From the NCBI GenBank assembly GCA_947304355.1, contig CAMZAX010000009.1, positions 1 through 64,000 of the forward strand: DNA of 64,000 nucleotides, written 5' to 3'. Position 1 is the stretch's first letter. The number at the start of each line of letters is the position of its first letter. Shown here in pieces: positions 8,591-17,442 of this stretch. Origin of the DNA: an uncultured Selenomonadales bacterium (lineage in GTDB: Bacteria > Bacillota > Negativicutes > Selenomonadales > Selenomonadaceae). Under the pieces are notes generated by a model that was not told the origin of the DNA, did not search any database, and saw only the letters and a program-made list of their open reading frames with translations. The position numbers were made by a program, and so were the translations under genes.

Positions 8591-10630
8591 ATGAAAAATC
8601 GGCAAGAAATTCAGACGGAATTTTTGGAGACGTGCGTTCGCGACTTCAAAATTTTTATCGACACGTCAAGCTTTTTGGAAGACGGCACGGACAAATTTTT
8701 TCAAAACATCGTACCGATTTTGGAGCGGCACCGCAAGGCTTTGATTGTGCCGCTGAGCGTTTGCAACGAACTCAAGAAATTGGCTGAAGACCCCGCCTAT
8801 TGCCGCAAAAAGTATCAAAACAATCCCAATCTGAACAGGATGGCGATTAACGCTTTCAAAACCATAATGCGCTTGCGGAACGCCAATCTCTTGGAGGTTT
8901 ACGGCGACCCCGACGACGGCAACTTTGCCGACAACGTTTTTCTGCACGTCTTCACCAAAAAGCGCATGCAATACAATTTGTTGCTCGTCACGCAAGACCG
9001 CGCCTTGGCAAGTGCCGCAATGAACTTGGGCAAGGACACCGGCGCAGTTCGCGGCGTCAAGAGAATCCTCGCGCAACGCATAAACAGATACGGCTTCCTG
9101 CAGAAAATTTTCGACAACAGGGACAATCAGCCCGCGCCGCACGTCGAGACCGTTGAAACTTCGTCGTGGGACATTCCGCTGAATGAACGCTTCGCATTCG
9201 CAAAAGAGATCGTCCGTATTGAAGGTCTCTTGCCCGTTTCGAGTGTCCCGACGGCGGGCGAAACCGTGACGGCTGTGCGCAACAACGATCGCAAGCAAAT
9301 CCGTCTGCTTGAAGAATTGGGCGCGGGCGGCGAAGGCTCCGTTTACAAGACGAATGTCGACGGCATCGTTGCCAAAATTTACAAGCCCGAAAAAATTACG
9401 CAGCTCCGTTACGAAAAAATCAAGCTCATGCTGACCAAGGACATCGACTGCCCGGGCGTCTGCTTCCCGCTTGCTCTGGTCTTGAATCAGCGTGACGAAT
9501 TTGTCGGCTATATCATGCGCGCCGCCAAGGGTCGCGATTTGGGCAAGAGCGTCTTCATGCCCATGTTGCTGAAAAAATATTTCCCCGCGTGGACCAGGAA
9601 AGACACCGTCCGACTGTGCGTCACGATTCTGCAAAAGTTCAAGTACCTGCACGACAGGAACGTTATCCTCGGCGACATAAATCCTTACAACATTTTGGTC
9701 GTCTCGCCCGAAGAAGTTTATTTCGTCGACACGGACAGCTATCAGGTCGAAGGCTTTGTCTGCCCCGTGGGCATGCCGCTTTTCACCGCGCCCGAACTGC
9801 AGAAGAAAACTTACGGGCTGCGCACTTTGGGCAATGAAAACTTCGCGGTGGCGACGTTGCTGTTCATGATTATGCACCCCGGCAAGCCGCCTTACGCCAT
9901 GCAAGACGGCGAGGGCATCATCGAAAACATCATCAAGGGCGACTTTTCCTATCCTTTGGGCGAGCGCAAGACCGGCAAAGTTCCTATGGGGCCGTGGCGG
10001 TTTTGTTGGAGCCATTTGACTTACAAAATCAAGGAGGCGTTCTACGAAACCTTTTGGCGAGACGGAATGTATCACGCCGAAAAGAAACGTCCGAGCACAG
10101 GTCATTGGCTGCGGCTCTTCAACGACTATCTGAACCTGCTTGAAAGCGGCAAGATGTCCGCGCAGGACGAAGAGACCTTGCTGATTTTCCCGACGCGCTT
10201 CAAGCGGGACAAAAATAAAACCTACGCCAAGTGCAAACTTTGTGGTAAAGAATATGATGAGGAAAGCTTAGAGCAAGGAATTTGCCGCACTTGCCTCAAT
10301 GACGGGCAAAAATATCACTGCGAACGTTGCGGTTGCGAGATGATTTACACGAACTATCAGAAATACATTAGGAAGATTGAGCGTTATAAAATATGCCGCG
10401 AATGTTATGAAGAAATAAATACTATTTGTGAAAAGCGTAAATGTAAAGATTGCAGGCGAAAATTTGAAATAACATTTGGTGAAAAGGAATTTTATGAGAA
10501 AAACGGATTAAGTTTACCGACACGTTGTAAAGAATGCCGCGAGAAATTAAAGAATAATCCGAAGCGTCAATCACATCAGCATATACCCGAAAAACAATTT
10601 TGGAAGCTAATAAAAAACAAAGGCTATTGA
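8591..10630 (+). CDS. PIN domain - protein kinase - zinc-ribbon fusion
   Basis: 679 residues from the ATG at 8591, with GGGGG ten bases upstream. Residues ~18-165 form a PIN domain with acidic residues at IFIDTSSF (D24), CNELKKL, DPDDGNFADN and LVTQDRALA, the expected metal-dependent RNase site. Residues ~230-500 form a kinase-like fold: glycine loop LGAGGEGSVYK, VAKIYK lysine, LGDINPYNIL in place of the HRD loop, and VDTDSYQ in place of DFG, as in YegI-type kinases. Residues ~545-670 hold about six CxxC pairs; the last, CKDCRRKFEIT to RCKECR, matches the zf-trcl zinc ribbon. Likely the central effector/kinase of the operon. Confidence 0.75.
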   Translation: MKNRQEIQTEFLETCVRDFKIFIDTSSFLEDGTDKFFQNIVPILERHRKALIVPLSVCNELKKLAEDPAYCRKKYQNNPNLNRMAINAFKTIMRLRNANLLEVYGDPDDGNFADNVFLHVFTKKRMQYNLLLVTQDRALASAAMNLGKDTGAVRGVKRILAQRINRYGFLQKIFDNRDNQPAPHVETVETSSWDIPLNERFAFAKEIVRIEGLLPVSSVPTAGETVTAVRNNDRKQIRLLEELGAGGEGSVYKTNVDGIVAKIYKPEKITQLRYEKIKLMLTKDIDCPGVCFPLALVLNQRDEFVGYIMRAAKGRDLGKSVFMPMLLKKYFPAWTRKDTVRLCVTILQKFKYLHDRNVILGDINPYNILVVSPEEVYFVDTDSYQVEGFVCPVGMPLFTAPELQKKTYGLRTLGNENFAVATLLFMIMHPGKPPYAMQDGEGIIENIIKGDFSYPLGERKTGKVPMGPWRFCWSHLTYKIKEAFYETFWRDGMYHAEKKRPSTGHWLRLFNDYLNLLESGKMSAQDEETLLIFPTRFKRDKNKTYAKCKLCGKEYDEESLEQGICRTCLNDGQKYHCERCGCEMIYTNYQKYIRKIERYKICRECYEEINTICEKRKCKDCRRKFEITFGEKEFYEKNGLSLPTRCKECREKLKNNPKRQSHQHIPEKQFWKLIKNKGY

Positions 10631-10646
10631 TAAGGAGTGAATTATA

Positions 10647-11426
10647 ATGAACGACCTTTTGAGGAAGGAAGACCTTGAGATTAACCCGACGCCGCGAGTA
10701 CCTATTTGCCTTTGCTTGGACGTGAGCAGTTCAATGGGCAGGATTGTCGGCGGCGACGTTCGCGACACGGGCAGGCGTGAATTTCGCGACGGGCAATGGT
10801 GGAATATCGTCGAAGGCGGCGTCACCGCGATTCAGGAGATGATTGGCGGCGTTCAGCTCTTCTACGACAACCTGCTTGACGACGACGTTGCCCGCTACTC
10901 GGCGGAGGTTTGCGTCGTGACATTCGGCGGCACCGCGCCCAAACTTATCATTGACTTCGCGAACTTGGACAGGCAGGAGGGCGAACGTCAGCAGAAAATT
11001 TCGGGCTTGACGGCGAACGGCGGCACCCCCATGGGCGAGGCCGTCAACATGGCTCTGGACTGCTTGGAGGCGCGCAAGAAGGATTATAAGGACAAGGGCG
11101 TCGACTACTATCAACCGTGGCTTGTGCTGATGACCGACGGCGAACCCAACGGCTCTGCGTCCGAATTGCAACGCGCCATTGACCGCACGAACGACTTGGC
11201 GAAAGTTCGCAAGCTTACGGTTTTCCCGATTGGCATAGGCGACGAGGCCGATATGAATTGCCTTGCGAAATTTTCGCCGCGCAGACCGCCGTTGCGCTTG
11301 AAGGGCATGAACTTCAAAGAGTTCTTTGAATGGCTAAGCCGTAGCGTTTCAAGGACTTCGCAATCGATGCCGGGCGACACCGTCAAGCTCGACTTGGACG
11401 GCATAAAAAAATGGGGCGAACTTTAA
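10647..11426 (+). CDS. VWA domain protein, TerY/YegL-like
   Basis: 259 residues, essentially one von Willebrand factor A domain. The metal-ion-dependent adhesion site is complete: DVSSSM (residues ~25-30), the Thr in NGGTPMG, and the Asp in LMTDGEPNG. No signal peptide, so it is cytoplasmic. TerY-P systems (for example E. coli yegL-yegK-yegI) pair such a VWA protein with a PP2C phosphatase and an atypical kinase, which is the arrangement seen here. A strong AAGGAG SD lies nine bases before the ATG. Confidence 0.85.
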   Translation: MNDLLRKEDLEINPTPRVPICLCLDVSSSMGRIVGGDVRDTGRREFRDGQWWNIVEGGVTAIQEMIGGVQLFYDNLLDDDVARYSAEVCVVTFGGTAPKLIIDFANLDRQEGERQQKISGLTANGGTPMGEAVNMALDCLEARKKDYKDKGVDYYQPWLVLMTDGEPNGSASELQRAIDRTNDLAKVRKLTVFPIGIGDEADMNCLAKFSPRRPPLRLKGMNFKEFFEWLSRSVSRTSQSMPGDTVKLDLDGIKKWGEL

Positions 11427-11429
11427 GCT

Positions 11430-12431
11430 ATGGAATGGAAATCTGTATGCGGCGCGGTGCAAGGCAGGGGTCACGCCAAAAAGGACATTCCCTGCCAAGA
11501 CAAGACGGCGCGGCGCGCGGAAAACGGCGTGCACGTCATAGCGTTGGCGGACGGCGCAGGCTCGGCAAGCATGTCGCATTTCGGCGCGCAGGTCGTCGTT
11601 AATCGCATGACAGCCTTTGTCGCCGACAGATTTTTTGATTTAATCGCACAGGCGGACGGGCGGCTTGTAGCGCAAGAAATTTTGTCCGTGACGTTGCAAG
11701 CACTTAACGACGAGGCTGAACTTCGCGAGTGCACGCTGAAAGATTTGGCGTCGACGCTGCTAATCGCGGCGGTCGGCGACGGAAATTTTTTCTTGGCGCA
11801 TTTGGGCGACGGCGTTATCGGCTACTTGAACGAGACGGGCTTGAAAGTCGCGACGACGCCCGACAACGGCGAATTCAGCAATGAGACGGTCTTCGTCACG
11901 AGCGCGAATGCCACCGCGCACATGCGGCTTTACAAGGGCGCGCTGAAAAACATTTCGGGCTTTATCCTGATGAGCGACGGCTCCGAGCAAAGCCTGTACA
12001 ACAAGCGCAACAAGACTTTGGCGCCCGCCGTCAAGCGATTGATGCACCGCGCGACGCTGATTGACGCCGCTGTTTTGAAGCCGCAACTGGAACGGGCATT
12101 GAGCACGGTCGTCGCCGAAAACACGCACGACGATTGCAGTGTCGCGATATTGGCGCGGAATTCGGAACAGCTCCCGCCGCTTGAGGCATTGCCGTTGTCC
12201 GAACGTCAAAGCTTGTTTCAAATCGCGAACGATTCTGCGCCGCGCAAGATTCGCCAAAAAATTCTTCGTTGCGATAAAATCTGTGCGCTGCTCAAGCAAC
12301 CGCTGACGTTGCGGCAACTTGCCCGACGGTTGTACTTGAGCACCTTCCACACACGAAAACGGCTCCGTCGTTTGCTTAAGGCGGGCGTGATTCGCAAAGT
12401 CGATTCCCGTTACGAAACCGTAAGCCGCTGA
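11430..12431 (+). CDS. PP2C-type Ser/Thr phosphatase with C-terminal helical HTH-like tail
   Basis: 333 residues starting four bases after the VWA stop, so translational coupling is likely. Residues ~1-250 contain the PP2C metal-site motifs: QDK, LADGAGS, HLGDGVIG, LMSDGSEQ and HDDCSVAIL. Residues ~265-330 form a basic, helix-rich tail (LTLRQLARRLYLSTFHTRKRLRRLL) resembling a winged helix; this is unusual for YegK-like phosphatases and may bind nucleic acid. It presumably reverses the kinase encoded two genes upstream. Confidence 0.8.
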   Translation: MEWKSVCGAVQGRGHAKKDIPCQDKTARRAENGVHVIALADGAGSASMSHFGAQVVVNRMTAFVADRFFDLIAQADGRLVAQEILSVTLQALNDEAELRECTLKDLASTLLIAAVGDGNFFLAHLGDGVIGYLNETGLKVATTPDNGEFSNETVFVTSANATAHMRLYKGALKNISGFILMSDGSEQSLYNKRNKTLAPAVKRLMHRATLIDAAVLKPQLERALSTVVAENTHDDCSVAILARNSEQLPPLEALPLSERQSLFQIANDSAPRKIRQKILRCDKICALLKQPLTLRQLARRLYLSTFHTRKRLRRLLKAGVIRKVDSRYETVSR

Positions 12432-12443
12432 CATTTTCGCGGC

Positions 12444-12479
12444 AAAAAAATTCCCCTCAACCGAGGGGAAAATTTTTTT
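12444..12479. terminator. Bidirectional terminator after PP2C gene
   Basis: Perfect stem TTCCCCTC / GAGGGGAA with an AACC loop, flanked by an A-run and a T-run. It closes the four-gene module and also faces the tRNA gene on the other strand. Confidence 0.9.
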
Positions 12480-12510
12480 ATCTATTTAGCCGAATCATTA
12501 AGTTCAATCT

Positions 12511-12586
<76 letters not shown>

Positions 12587-12635
12587 AATGCAAGCGCGAT
12601 TATAAACGTTGCGCCGCCGATTGTCAAGGAAAATT

Positions 12636-13574
12636 TTAATCGATTTCAATCAGCTCGTATTGCGGGTTGCCCATGCGCTTTTCTGCCATTGCGGACAGTT
12701 GGCGCAGACCGTGGCGGCTTTCAATGCGCTCCTTCATGTCGTGGCTGTCGTGAGCGGCGTAAATCATATCGGCGCAAGCCTGGTCGACGGCAAGGATGTC
12801 GGTCGAAACGGCAATGCCGATGTCTTTCATGGTCGGTTCGGCAGCCGCGACGCCCGCGCAGTCACAGTCGACGCTGATTCGGCGCATGACGTTGATAAAG
12901 ACGATGTGCTTGCCGAAATAGTTGCAAGTCGCCTGCGCGCTGTCCGCCATGAGTTCCATGAAATATTCTTTGTCAGGCCATTCAAGATAATTAGCGGGAA
13001 CGTTGTTCGGGTCGACGCCGTGCACTTGCGCTTTGCCCAGATGTCCGCTCGCGTTGCCTATGCCGATATTTTTCATTGAGCCGCCGAAGCCGCCCATTGC
13101 GTGCCCTTTGAAGTGCGTCAAGACAATCAGCGAATCATAATCGGTCAAATGCGCGCCCATTGCCACTTCCTTGAGGTGGAAGCCGTCGCGGACGGGCAGA
13201 TTGACGGTTTTTTCGTCCTCGTCCATGATGTCGACGGGGCAAAACGTCCAGCCGTTGACTTTGAGCGTGTCGCGGTGACCTTCGGTCGTGAAGCGGTCGC
13301 CTTCGTAAAGCGTGTTGCACTCGACGATAGCCGAATTCGGGACTTGCGCCTGGAACGCTTGAACCATGTCGCGCGGCAAAATGTTGGGGCCGTGTTTTTC
13401 GCCCGTGTGAAGTTTGATGCCGACTTTGCCGTAAATATTTTCGTTGATGAGCTTGTAAAGCTTGATGAGGTGCGCGGCGTCGATTGTCTTGGTAAAGTAA
13501 ACCTTTGCCGCCGTGCCTTGATAGTTTTCGCCGGTGACGTTCTTGCTGCCGACGACGGGTGCTTGTTTGGCCAT
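12636..13574 (-). CDS. DUF362 domain protein
   Basis: 312 residues matching the DUF362 family: an early KVGIKLHTGE segment, DYDSLIVLTHFKGHAMGGFGGSMKNIGIG in the middle, and DILAVDQACADMIY near the end. Many members carry 4Fe-4S ferredoxin domains; this one has only scattered Cys (for example DCDCAG), so an iron-sulfur cluster is uncertain. Function of the family is poorly defined. GGAGG precedes the ATG. It is the last gene of a co-directional run with the VOC, HAD and FNT genes. Confidence 0.8.
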   Translation of the reverse strand: MAKQAPVVGSKNVTGENYQGTAAKVYFTKTIDAAHLIKLYKLINENIYGKVGIKLHTGEKHGPNILPRDMVQAFQAQVPNSAIVECNTLYEGDRFTTEGHRDTLKVNGWTFCPVDIMDEDEKTVNLPVRDGFHLKEVAMGAHLTDYDSLIVLTHFKGHAMGGFGGSMKNIGIGNASGHLGKAQVHGVDPNNVPANYLEWPDKEYFMELMADSAQATCNYFGKHIVFINVMRRISVDCDCAGVAAAEPTMKDIGIAVSTDILAVDQACADMIYAAHDSHDMKERIESRHGLRQLSAMAEKRMGNPQYELIEID

Positions 13575-13640
13575 GAAAATTCCTCCAGTTATCCCCGCGC
13601 GGGGGTTTTTGATAATAATAGCCGCTGGAGTTTGCTTAAG

Positions 13641-14012
13641 TCAAGAATTTTTTTCGTGCATAACTTCAAGCCGATAACCGTCCGGGTCTTCGATGAAATA
13701 AATGCCCATGTCGCGGTTTTCGCGGCAGATACAGCCCATTTTCTCGTGTCGAGCGTGCGCCGCGTCGAAATTTTTCGTCGTGAACGCAATGTGAACTTCA
13801 TTATCGCCGAGTTCGTAGGGTGTTGTCCTGTTTTTGCGCCACGTCAGCTCCAATTTGTGTTGACTGCCGAACGAATCGCCCAAATAAACGATTTTGAAGT
13901 CGTCGCCGCCGTCAATCCCGCCAATTTCATGCAAATCAAGCGCGTCGGCGTAAAATTTCTTGCTCCGCTCCAAATCAAGCACGTGTAAGTTGCTGTGAGC
14001 GAATCGAAACAT
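13641..14012 (-). CDS. VOC/glyoxalase family protein, lactoylglutathione lyase-like
   Basis: 123 residues, one vicinal-oxygen-chelate domain with paired beta-alpha-beta-beta-beta units. Candidate metal ligands are the His near the start (FAHSNLHV), Glu in KLELTW, His in NEVHIAF and Glu in YRLEVMH. These fit a glyoxalase I-type site (methylglyoxal detoxification), but VOC substrates vary widely. GGAGG lies before the ATG. It starts 15 bases after the stop of the HAD gene, suggesting one transcript. Confidence 0.8.
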   Translation of the reverse strand: MFRFAHSNLHVLDLERSKKFYADALDLHEIGGIDGGDDFKIVYLGDSFGSQHKLELTWRKNRTTPYELGDNEVHIAFTTKNFDAAHARHEKMGCICRENRDMGIYFIEDPDGYRLEVMHEKNS

Positions 14013-14027
14013 GTTTTCGCCTCCAAA

Positions 14028-15110
14028 TTACTGCGAACGCTTAACATTGTCGCCGTAAATCGTTTTGAAGTCGTCGCGCATCGAAATGCTTATCCAGCCG
14101 TTCTTTTCGGCAAGCGCAATGCATTTGTTCGCCTTGTCGATGTTGCCGAGTTCGCGCTCCGTGTCGTCGCAGATAACAAAAAACGCCAAACTCTTGTATT
14201 TGTTGCCGGCAAGCGCGTAATTGAGCATGGAAGTATCGCCGCCGCTGTTTCCAAACGCCAAAACCGGTTGCTTGCCGATTTCGTGCTCAATCGCGACGAC
14301 TTTGTTCATTTTCAAGTTCTTTTTCGTGAGCCCGCCGCGAATCAAGTAGTCGTCTTGGCGATAGTTGTAATCGTCGGCGGAAGTTTCGCCCTGGTGCGCG
14401 GCAATTATCTGCGGATTCGTCCCGATTACCTGATTGTAAGGGATTTTCAGCAATTCCGAAGCCATAACACGCATTGCGGGACGATCTGAGCCCGTTACGA
14501 CGTAAACCGTGAAATTATTCGCCTGCAAGTATTTAATCACTTCAACCATCGGCAAATAAAAAGCTTCGCCCCATTTTAAGTTCGTGAGACCTTCGACGGG
14601 CTTTTTCATGAAACGCTTGACGTAAATCTCGTAATCCTTGGGCGTCATGCCCGCGAAAACCGATTGTTGCGACTTCGCTTCGCCTAAATCGATTCCTTTC
14701 GGAAATTTCCCCGTCATGAAGTGCCCCGCGCGAATTTCGGCGTCAACCATTTCGGCATAGGCTCTGTCTTCGGGCGACGGCATGTAATCGGGGTCGTTCA
14801 GGGCGCGTTCAAGGTACAACATCCACTCGAAATAGCACGGCATCGACTCGCCGATAAAAGTTCCGTCCATATCGAACACCGCAAGCCTGTCCTCGACCGG
14901 AATAAAGTTTTTAGACTTCTTGTTGGTCACGTCCGTGACAAATTCGACGAGTTTTTGATTCGCGACGGAATTTTTCGTCCAATACTTGAAATCCTTCGCC
15001 TTTTTGACTTGAATTTGAGCGATTTGGTCGCGGGGCATGGCGTCGACGACTCCGAACGAGCCGAGCGCGATTAATCCCGCCGTCAATGCCGCGCAGATTT
15101 TTTTACGCAT
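14028..15110 (-). CDS. Exported HAD-superfamily phosphatase (paralogue A)
   Basis: 360 residues. Residues 1-24 are a signal peptide (ALTAGLIALGSFGVVDA), so the enzyme is periplasmic. HAD motif I is FDMDGT with nucleophile Asp80; motif II is VVTGSD; motif IV is GNSGGDTSM. The fold resembles phosphoserine-phosphatase-like HADs; the substrate is unknown. It follows paralogue B by 18 bases including a GGAGA SD. Its first 161 bases (with SD) are identical to those of paralogue B although the rest has diverged. Confidence 0.85.
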   Translation of the reverse strand: MRKKICAALTAGLIALGSFGVVDAMPRDQIAQIQVKKAKDFKYWTKNSVANQKLVEFVTDVTNKKSKNFIPVEDRLAVFDMDGTFIGESMPCYFEWMLYLERALNDPDYMPSPEDRAYAEMVDAEIRAGHFMTGKFPKGIDLGEAKSQQSVFAGMTPKDYEIYVKRFMKKPVEGLTNLKWGEAFYLPMVEVIKYLQANNFTVYVVTGSDRPAMRVMASELLKIPYNQVIGTNPQIIAAHQGETSADDYNYRQDDYLIRGGLTKKNLKMNKVVAIEHEIGKQPVLAFGNSGGDTSMLNYALAGNKYKSLAFFVICDDTERELGNIDKANKCIALAEKNGWISISMRDDFKTIYGDNVKRSQ

Positions 15111-15122
15111 GAAAACATCTCC
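14962..15122 (-). repeat. 161-bp direct repeat, copy 1 (5' end of HAD A)
   Basis: Identical by inspection to 16039-16199. It covers the SD, signal peptide and first ~49 codons. Sequence identity stops abruptly at both ends. Confidence 0.9.
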
Positions 15123-15128
15123 CGAAAT

Positions 15129-16187
15129 TTATTTTGAAAGTTTAACGTTGTCGCCGTAAATGGTTTTGAAGTCGTCGCGCATGGAAATTTTAATCCAACC
15201 GTTGTCGTCGGCGAGCTTGATACATTTTTTCGCCTTGTCGACGTTGCCGAATTCGCGTTCCAAGTCATCGCAGATAACTAAGAACGCCGCCGTTCGATAT
15301 TTATTGCCGCGCAATGAAAAATTTATCATTGAGCTGTCGCCGGTCGAATTTCCGAACGCCAAAACGGGTTGCTTACCGATTTCGCGTGCCATGTTGCTGA
15401 CTTTGTTCATATTTATGTCTTTGCTGACGAATTCGCCGCGAACGACCTTATCATCGGGCTGCAAAATGTAATCCATGCCGTCAATTTCGCCCTGATTAGT
15501 CGCGACGTGCTTGTAATCGGTGCCAATCATGCCGTCAACGGGAAAAATCTCCGCCGAAGTGCGCATGTAATCCCTGTCCGCGCCGCTCACGAGAAAAATC
15601 TTGAAATCGTTCGCTTTTAAGTACGAAATCACTTCAATCATCGGCAGATAAAACGCCTCGCCGACTTTCAAGTTGTCGAAGCCTTCAACGGGCGTGTTAA
15701 GATAATTTCGCGTGTAATCGGCGAACTCATCGGCCGTCATGCCCGCGAAAACCGACGCGTTCGATTCGCAATGCTTGCGGCGCACGTCGTTTGTCATTTT
15801 TCGGTTGTAAATCGCCGCTTTGACAAGCTCGCCGTTGGCTCTGTCCTGCGCGGAGGCAATATAATCGGGGTCGTCAAGGGCGCGGTGCACGAACATCATA
15901 AAATCGAAACAAAACGGCGCAGTCTCGCAAGCAATCGTTCCGTCCACGTCGAATACGGCGATTCTGTCCGCAACCGGAATGAAATTTTTGCTACGCTTGT
16001 CCGTAACGTCGTTGACATATTCGATTAGCTTTTGCTTGGCGACGGAATTTTTCGTCCAATACTTGAAATCCTTCGCCTTTTTGACTTGAATTTGAGCGAT
16101 TTGGTCGCGGGGCATGGCGTCGACGACTCCGAACGAGCCGAGCGCGATTAATCCCGCCGTCAATGCCGCGCAGATTTTTTTACGCAT
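15129..16187 (-). CDS. Exported HAD-superfamily phosphatase (paralogue B)
   Basis: 352 residues with the same signal peptide as paralogue A. Catalytic motifs are FDVDGT (Asp80), LVSGAD and GNSTGDSSM. Outside the shared 5' end the two proteins are clearly different but alignable throughout (both end with a SMRDDFKTIYGDNVK segment). It starts 34 bases after the formate/nitrite transporter stop, so the transporter, B and A genes are probably one operon. Tandem duplication created the pair. Confidence 0.85.
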   Translation of the reverse strand: MRKKICAALTAGLIALGSFGVVDAMPRDQIAQIQVKKAKDFKYWTKNSVAKQKLIEYVNDVTDKRSKNFIPVADRIAVFDVDGTIACETAPFCFDFMMFVHRALDDPDYIASAQDRANGELVKAAIYNRKMTNDVRRKHCESNASVFAGMTADEFADYTRNYLNTPVEGFDNLKVGEAFYLPMIEVISYLKANDFKIFLVSGADRDYMRTSAEIFPVDGMIGTDYKHVATNQGEIDGMDYILQPDDKVVRGEFVSKDINMNKVSNMAREIGKQPVLAFGNSTGDSSMINFSLRGNKYRTAAFLVICDDLEREFGNVDKAKKCIKLADDNGWIKISMRDDFKTIYGDNVKLSK

Positions 16188-16199
16188 GAAAACATCTCC
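16039..16199 (-). repeat. 161-bp direct repeat, copy 2 (5' end of HAD B)
   Basis: Partner of 14962-15122, lying 1077 bases away in direct orientation. Recombination between the copies would delete one HAD gene and leave an intact chimera. Confidence 0.9.
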
Positions 16200-16221
16200 T
16201 TAGTCGTCGAGAATAAAAATT

Positions 16222-17055
16222 TTATTCGCGTTCTTTAAGTTCTCGTTTGACTTGATTGTAAATCAGCAAAGTGAAAATCATTGTTCCGCCGATTACATTG
16301 CCCAGACCCGTAGGAATCAGAAATTTGAATAAGTATTCAAAGAAACTTGCGTCGCCCTTTATAACTTCATACGCCATTTCGCAAGAACCGACAACTACGT
16401 GAGTAAAATCGCCCAAAGCAATGCAATATACAAAAAACAGTATCATGACGAACCTAAAGTATCTTGTTTGCGGCGCAGTCCACACGATGGCCGCGATGAG
16501 TATGCCTGCGGGTATTCCGCGCAATATATTTTCGATTGGTTGCAGGGTCATGACATTTGCGGCGACTTCGTGCATTGCGAATTCAATTTCGGGCGACAGA
16601 GTGTACTTGCTCGCGAAAAATATCGCCGCCGTCGCCGTGCCGATTATGTTAAACAAAAAAACCGTGCTCCAGAGGCGAATAACCTTAAAAAGTCGTTTCA
16701 ACGACCACTCGCTTAAAAGCGGAACGATTGTCGTTATGGGATTTTCCGTGAACAGTTGCATTCGACCCAATATTACAATGAGAAATCCGACCGTGTAGCC
16801 CAAAGACGAAACCATCGGCTCGAAATGCGAATCGACCATGTATAAATGGAATACCGCACGGAACAAAAACGAGAACGACACGAAAATTCCTGCCGCCAAC
16901 GCTGAAAACGCCAACGCCCGAAACGAACGCGCCAATTCCTCCTCGCCCTCCTGACGTATTATCTTGAACATCAGTTGCGGCGACAACGGTGCATATTCGT
17001 TCAATGTTTTTTGCTCAATGACGGAAAGTTCGTTGACAAAATTTTTTTCGCGCAT
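16222..17055 (-). CDS. Formate/nitrite transporter (FNT) family protein, YfdC-like
   Basis: 277 residues with six hydrophobic helices after a ~45-residue cytoplasmic N-terminus containing LSPQLMFKIIRQEGEEEL. The segment GRMQLFTENPITTIVPLL matches the first re-entrant helix of FNT channels, and GDFTHVVVGS the second; the His in the latter corresponds to the conserved pore His. Charged N-terminal length fits the YfdC subgroup, whose substrate is unknown, rather than FocA/NirC. A TTGACG-N17-TAAAGT promoter lies ~60 bases upstream. Confidence 0.85.
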   Translation of the reverse strand: MREKNFVNELSVIEQKTLNEYAPLSPQLMFKIIRQEGEEELARSFRALAFSALAAGIFVSFSFLFRAVFHLYMVDSHFEPMVSSLGYTVGFLIVILGRMQLFTENPITTIVPLLSEWSLKRLFKVIRLWSTVFLFNIIGTATAAIFFASKYTLSPEIEFAMHEVAANVMTLQPIENILRGIPAGILIAAIVWTAPQTRYFRFVMILFFVYCIALGDFTHVVVGSCEMAYEVIKGDASFFEYLFKFLIPTGLGNVIGGTMIFTLLIYNQVKRELKERE

Positions 17056-17110
17056 TACGGATAATCAGCTCCGAAAATTTTTTTACTCATGTTTTCATCA
17101 CCCGGAACAA

Positions 17111-17176
17111 ACTTTAGCAAAAAATTTCTGCGTCGTCAACGAAAAACCCTCCGACCGTGCGCCGAAGGGCTTTTTT
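17111..17176 (-). promoter_or_regulatory. Terminator-promoter cassette, copy a
   Basis: Reading on the minus strand: a stem CCCTTCGGC..GTCGGAGGG and TTTTT (end of the YoeB gene), then -35 TTGACG (17134-17139), 17 bases, -10 TAAAGT (17111-17116). It ends one transcript and starts the FNT operon within ~65 bases. Confidence 0.75.
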
Positions 17177-17178
17177 GA

Positions 17179-17442
17179 TTATTTGTCGCCATAATGTGTG
17201 CCGCATTGGGCTATTTCTACAACTTCATTCTCGATTTTGAATATCAACCGGTTCTTTTCGTCGATTCGGACGCTCCACCAGCCCGATAATTCGTCACGCA
17301 ACGGTTCAGGCTTGCCTGTGCAGTTATAGCCGTTTCTGTCGATGTCTTTCAGCAGATTATTTATCGTCCGCAACGTCTTTTTGTCCTGCGTTTGCCAATA
17401 AAGATATTCTAACCATGCTTTTTCTTTCCAAAGTATGTTCAT
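17179..17442 (-). CDS. yoeB: YoeB/Txe-type mRNA endoribonuclease toxin
   Basis: 87 residues matching YoeB along its whole length: YLYWQTQDKKTLRTINNLLKDIDR, GKPEPLRDELSGWWSVRID and CGTHYGDK at the C-terminus. The Glu of KPEPL, an Arg of the WSVRID strand and the terminal His-Tyr are the usual ribosome-dependent RNase residues. The start overlaps the antitoxin stop (TGATG), giving coupled translation. It is the downstream gene of a type II toxin-antitoxin pair. Confidence 0.93.
   Translation of the reverse strand: MNILWKEKAWLEYLYWQTQDKKTLRTINNLLKDIDRNGYNCTGKPEPLRDELSGWWSVRIDEKNRLIFKIENEVVEIAQCGTHYGDK

Noticed and set aside
13593..13610. CCCCGCGCGGGG hairpin followed by TTTTT on the plus strand
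   Set aside because: It would terminate plus-strand transcription, but no plus-strand gene ends there. On the minus strand it lacks a T-run. It may be a leader hairpin of the DUF362 gene, but there is no support.
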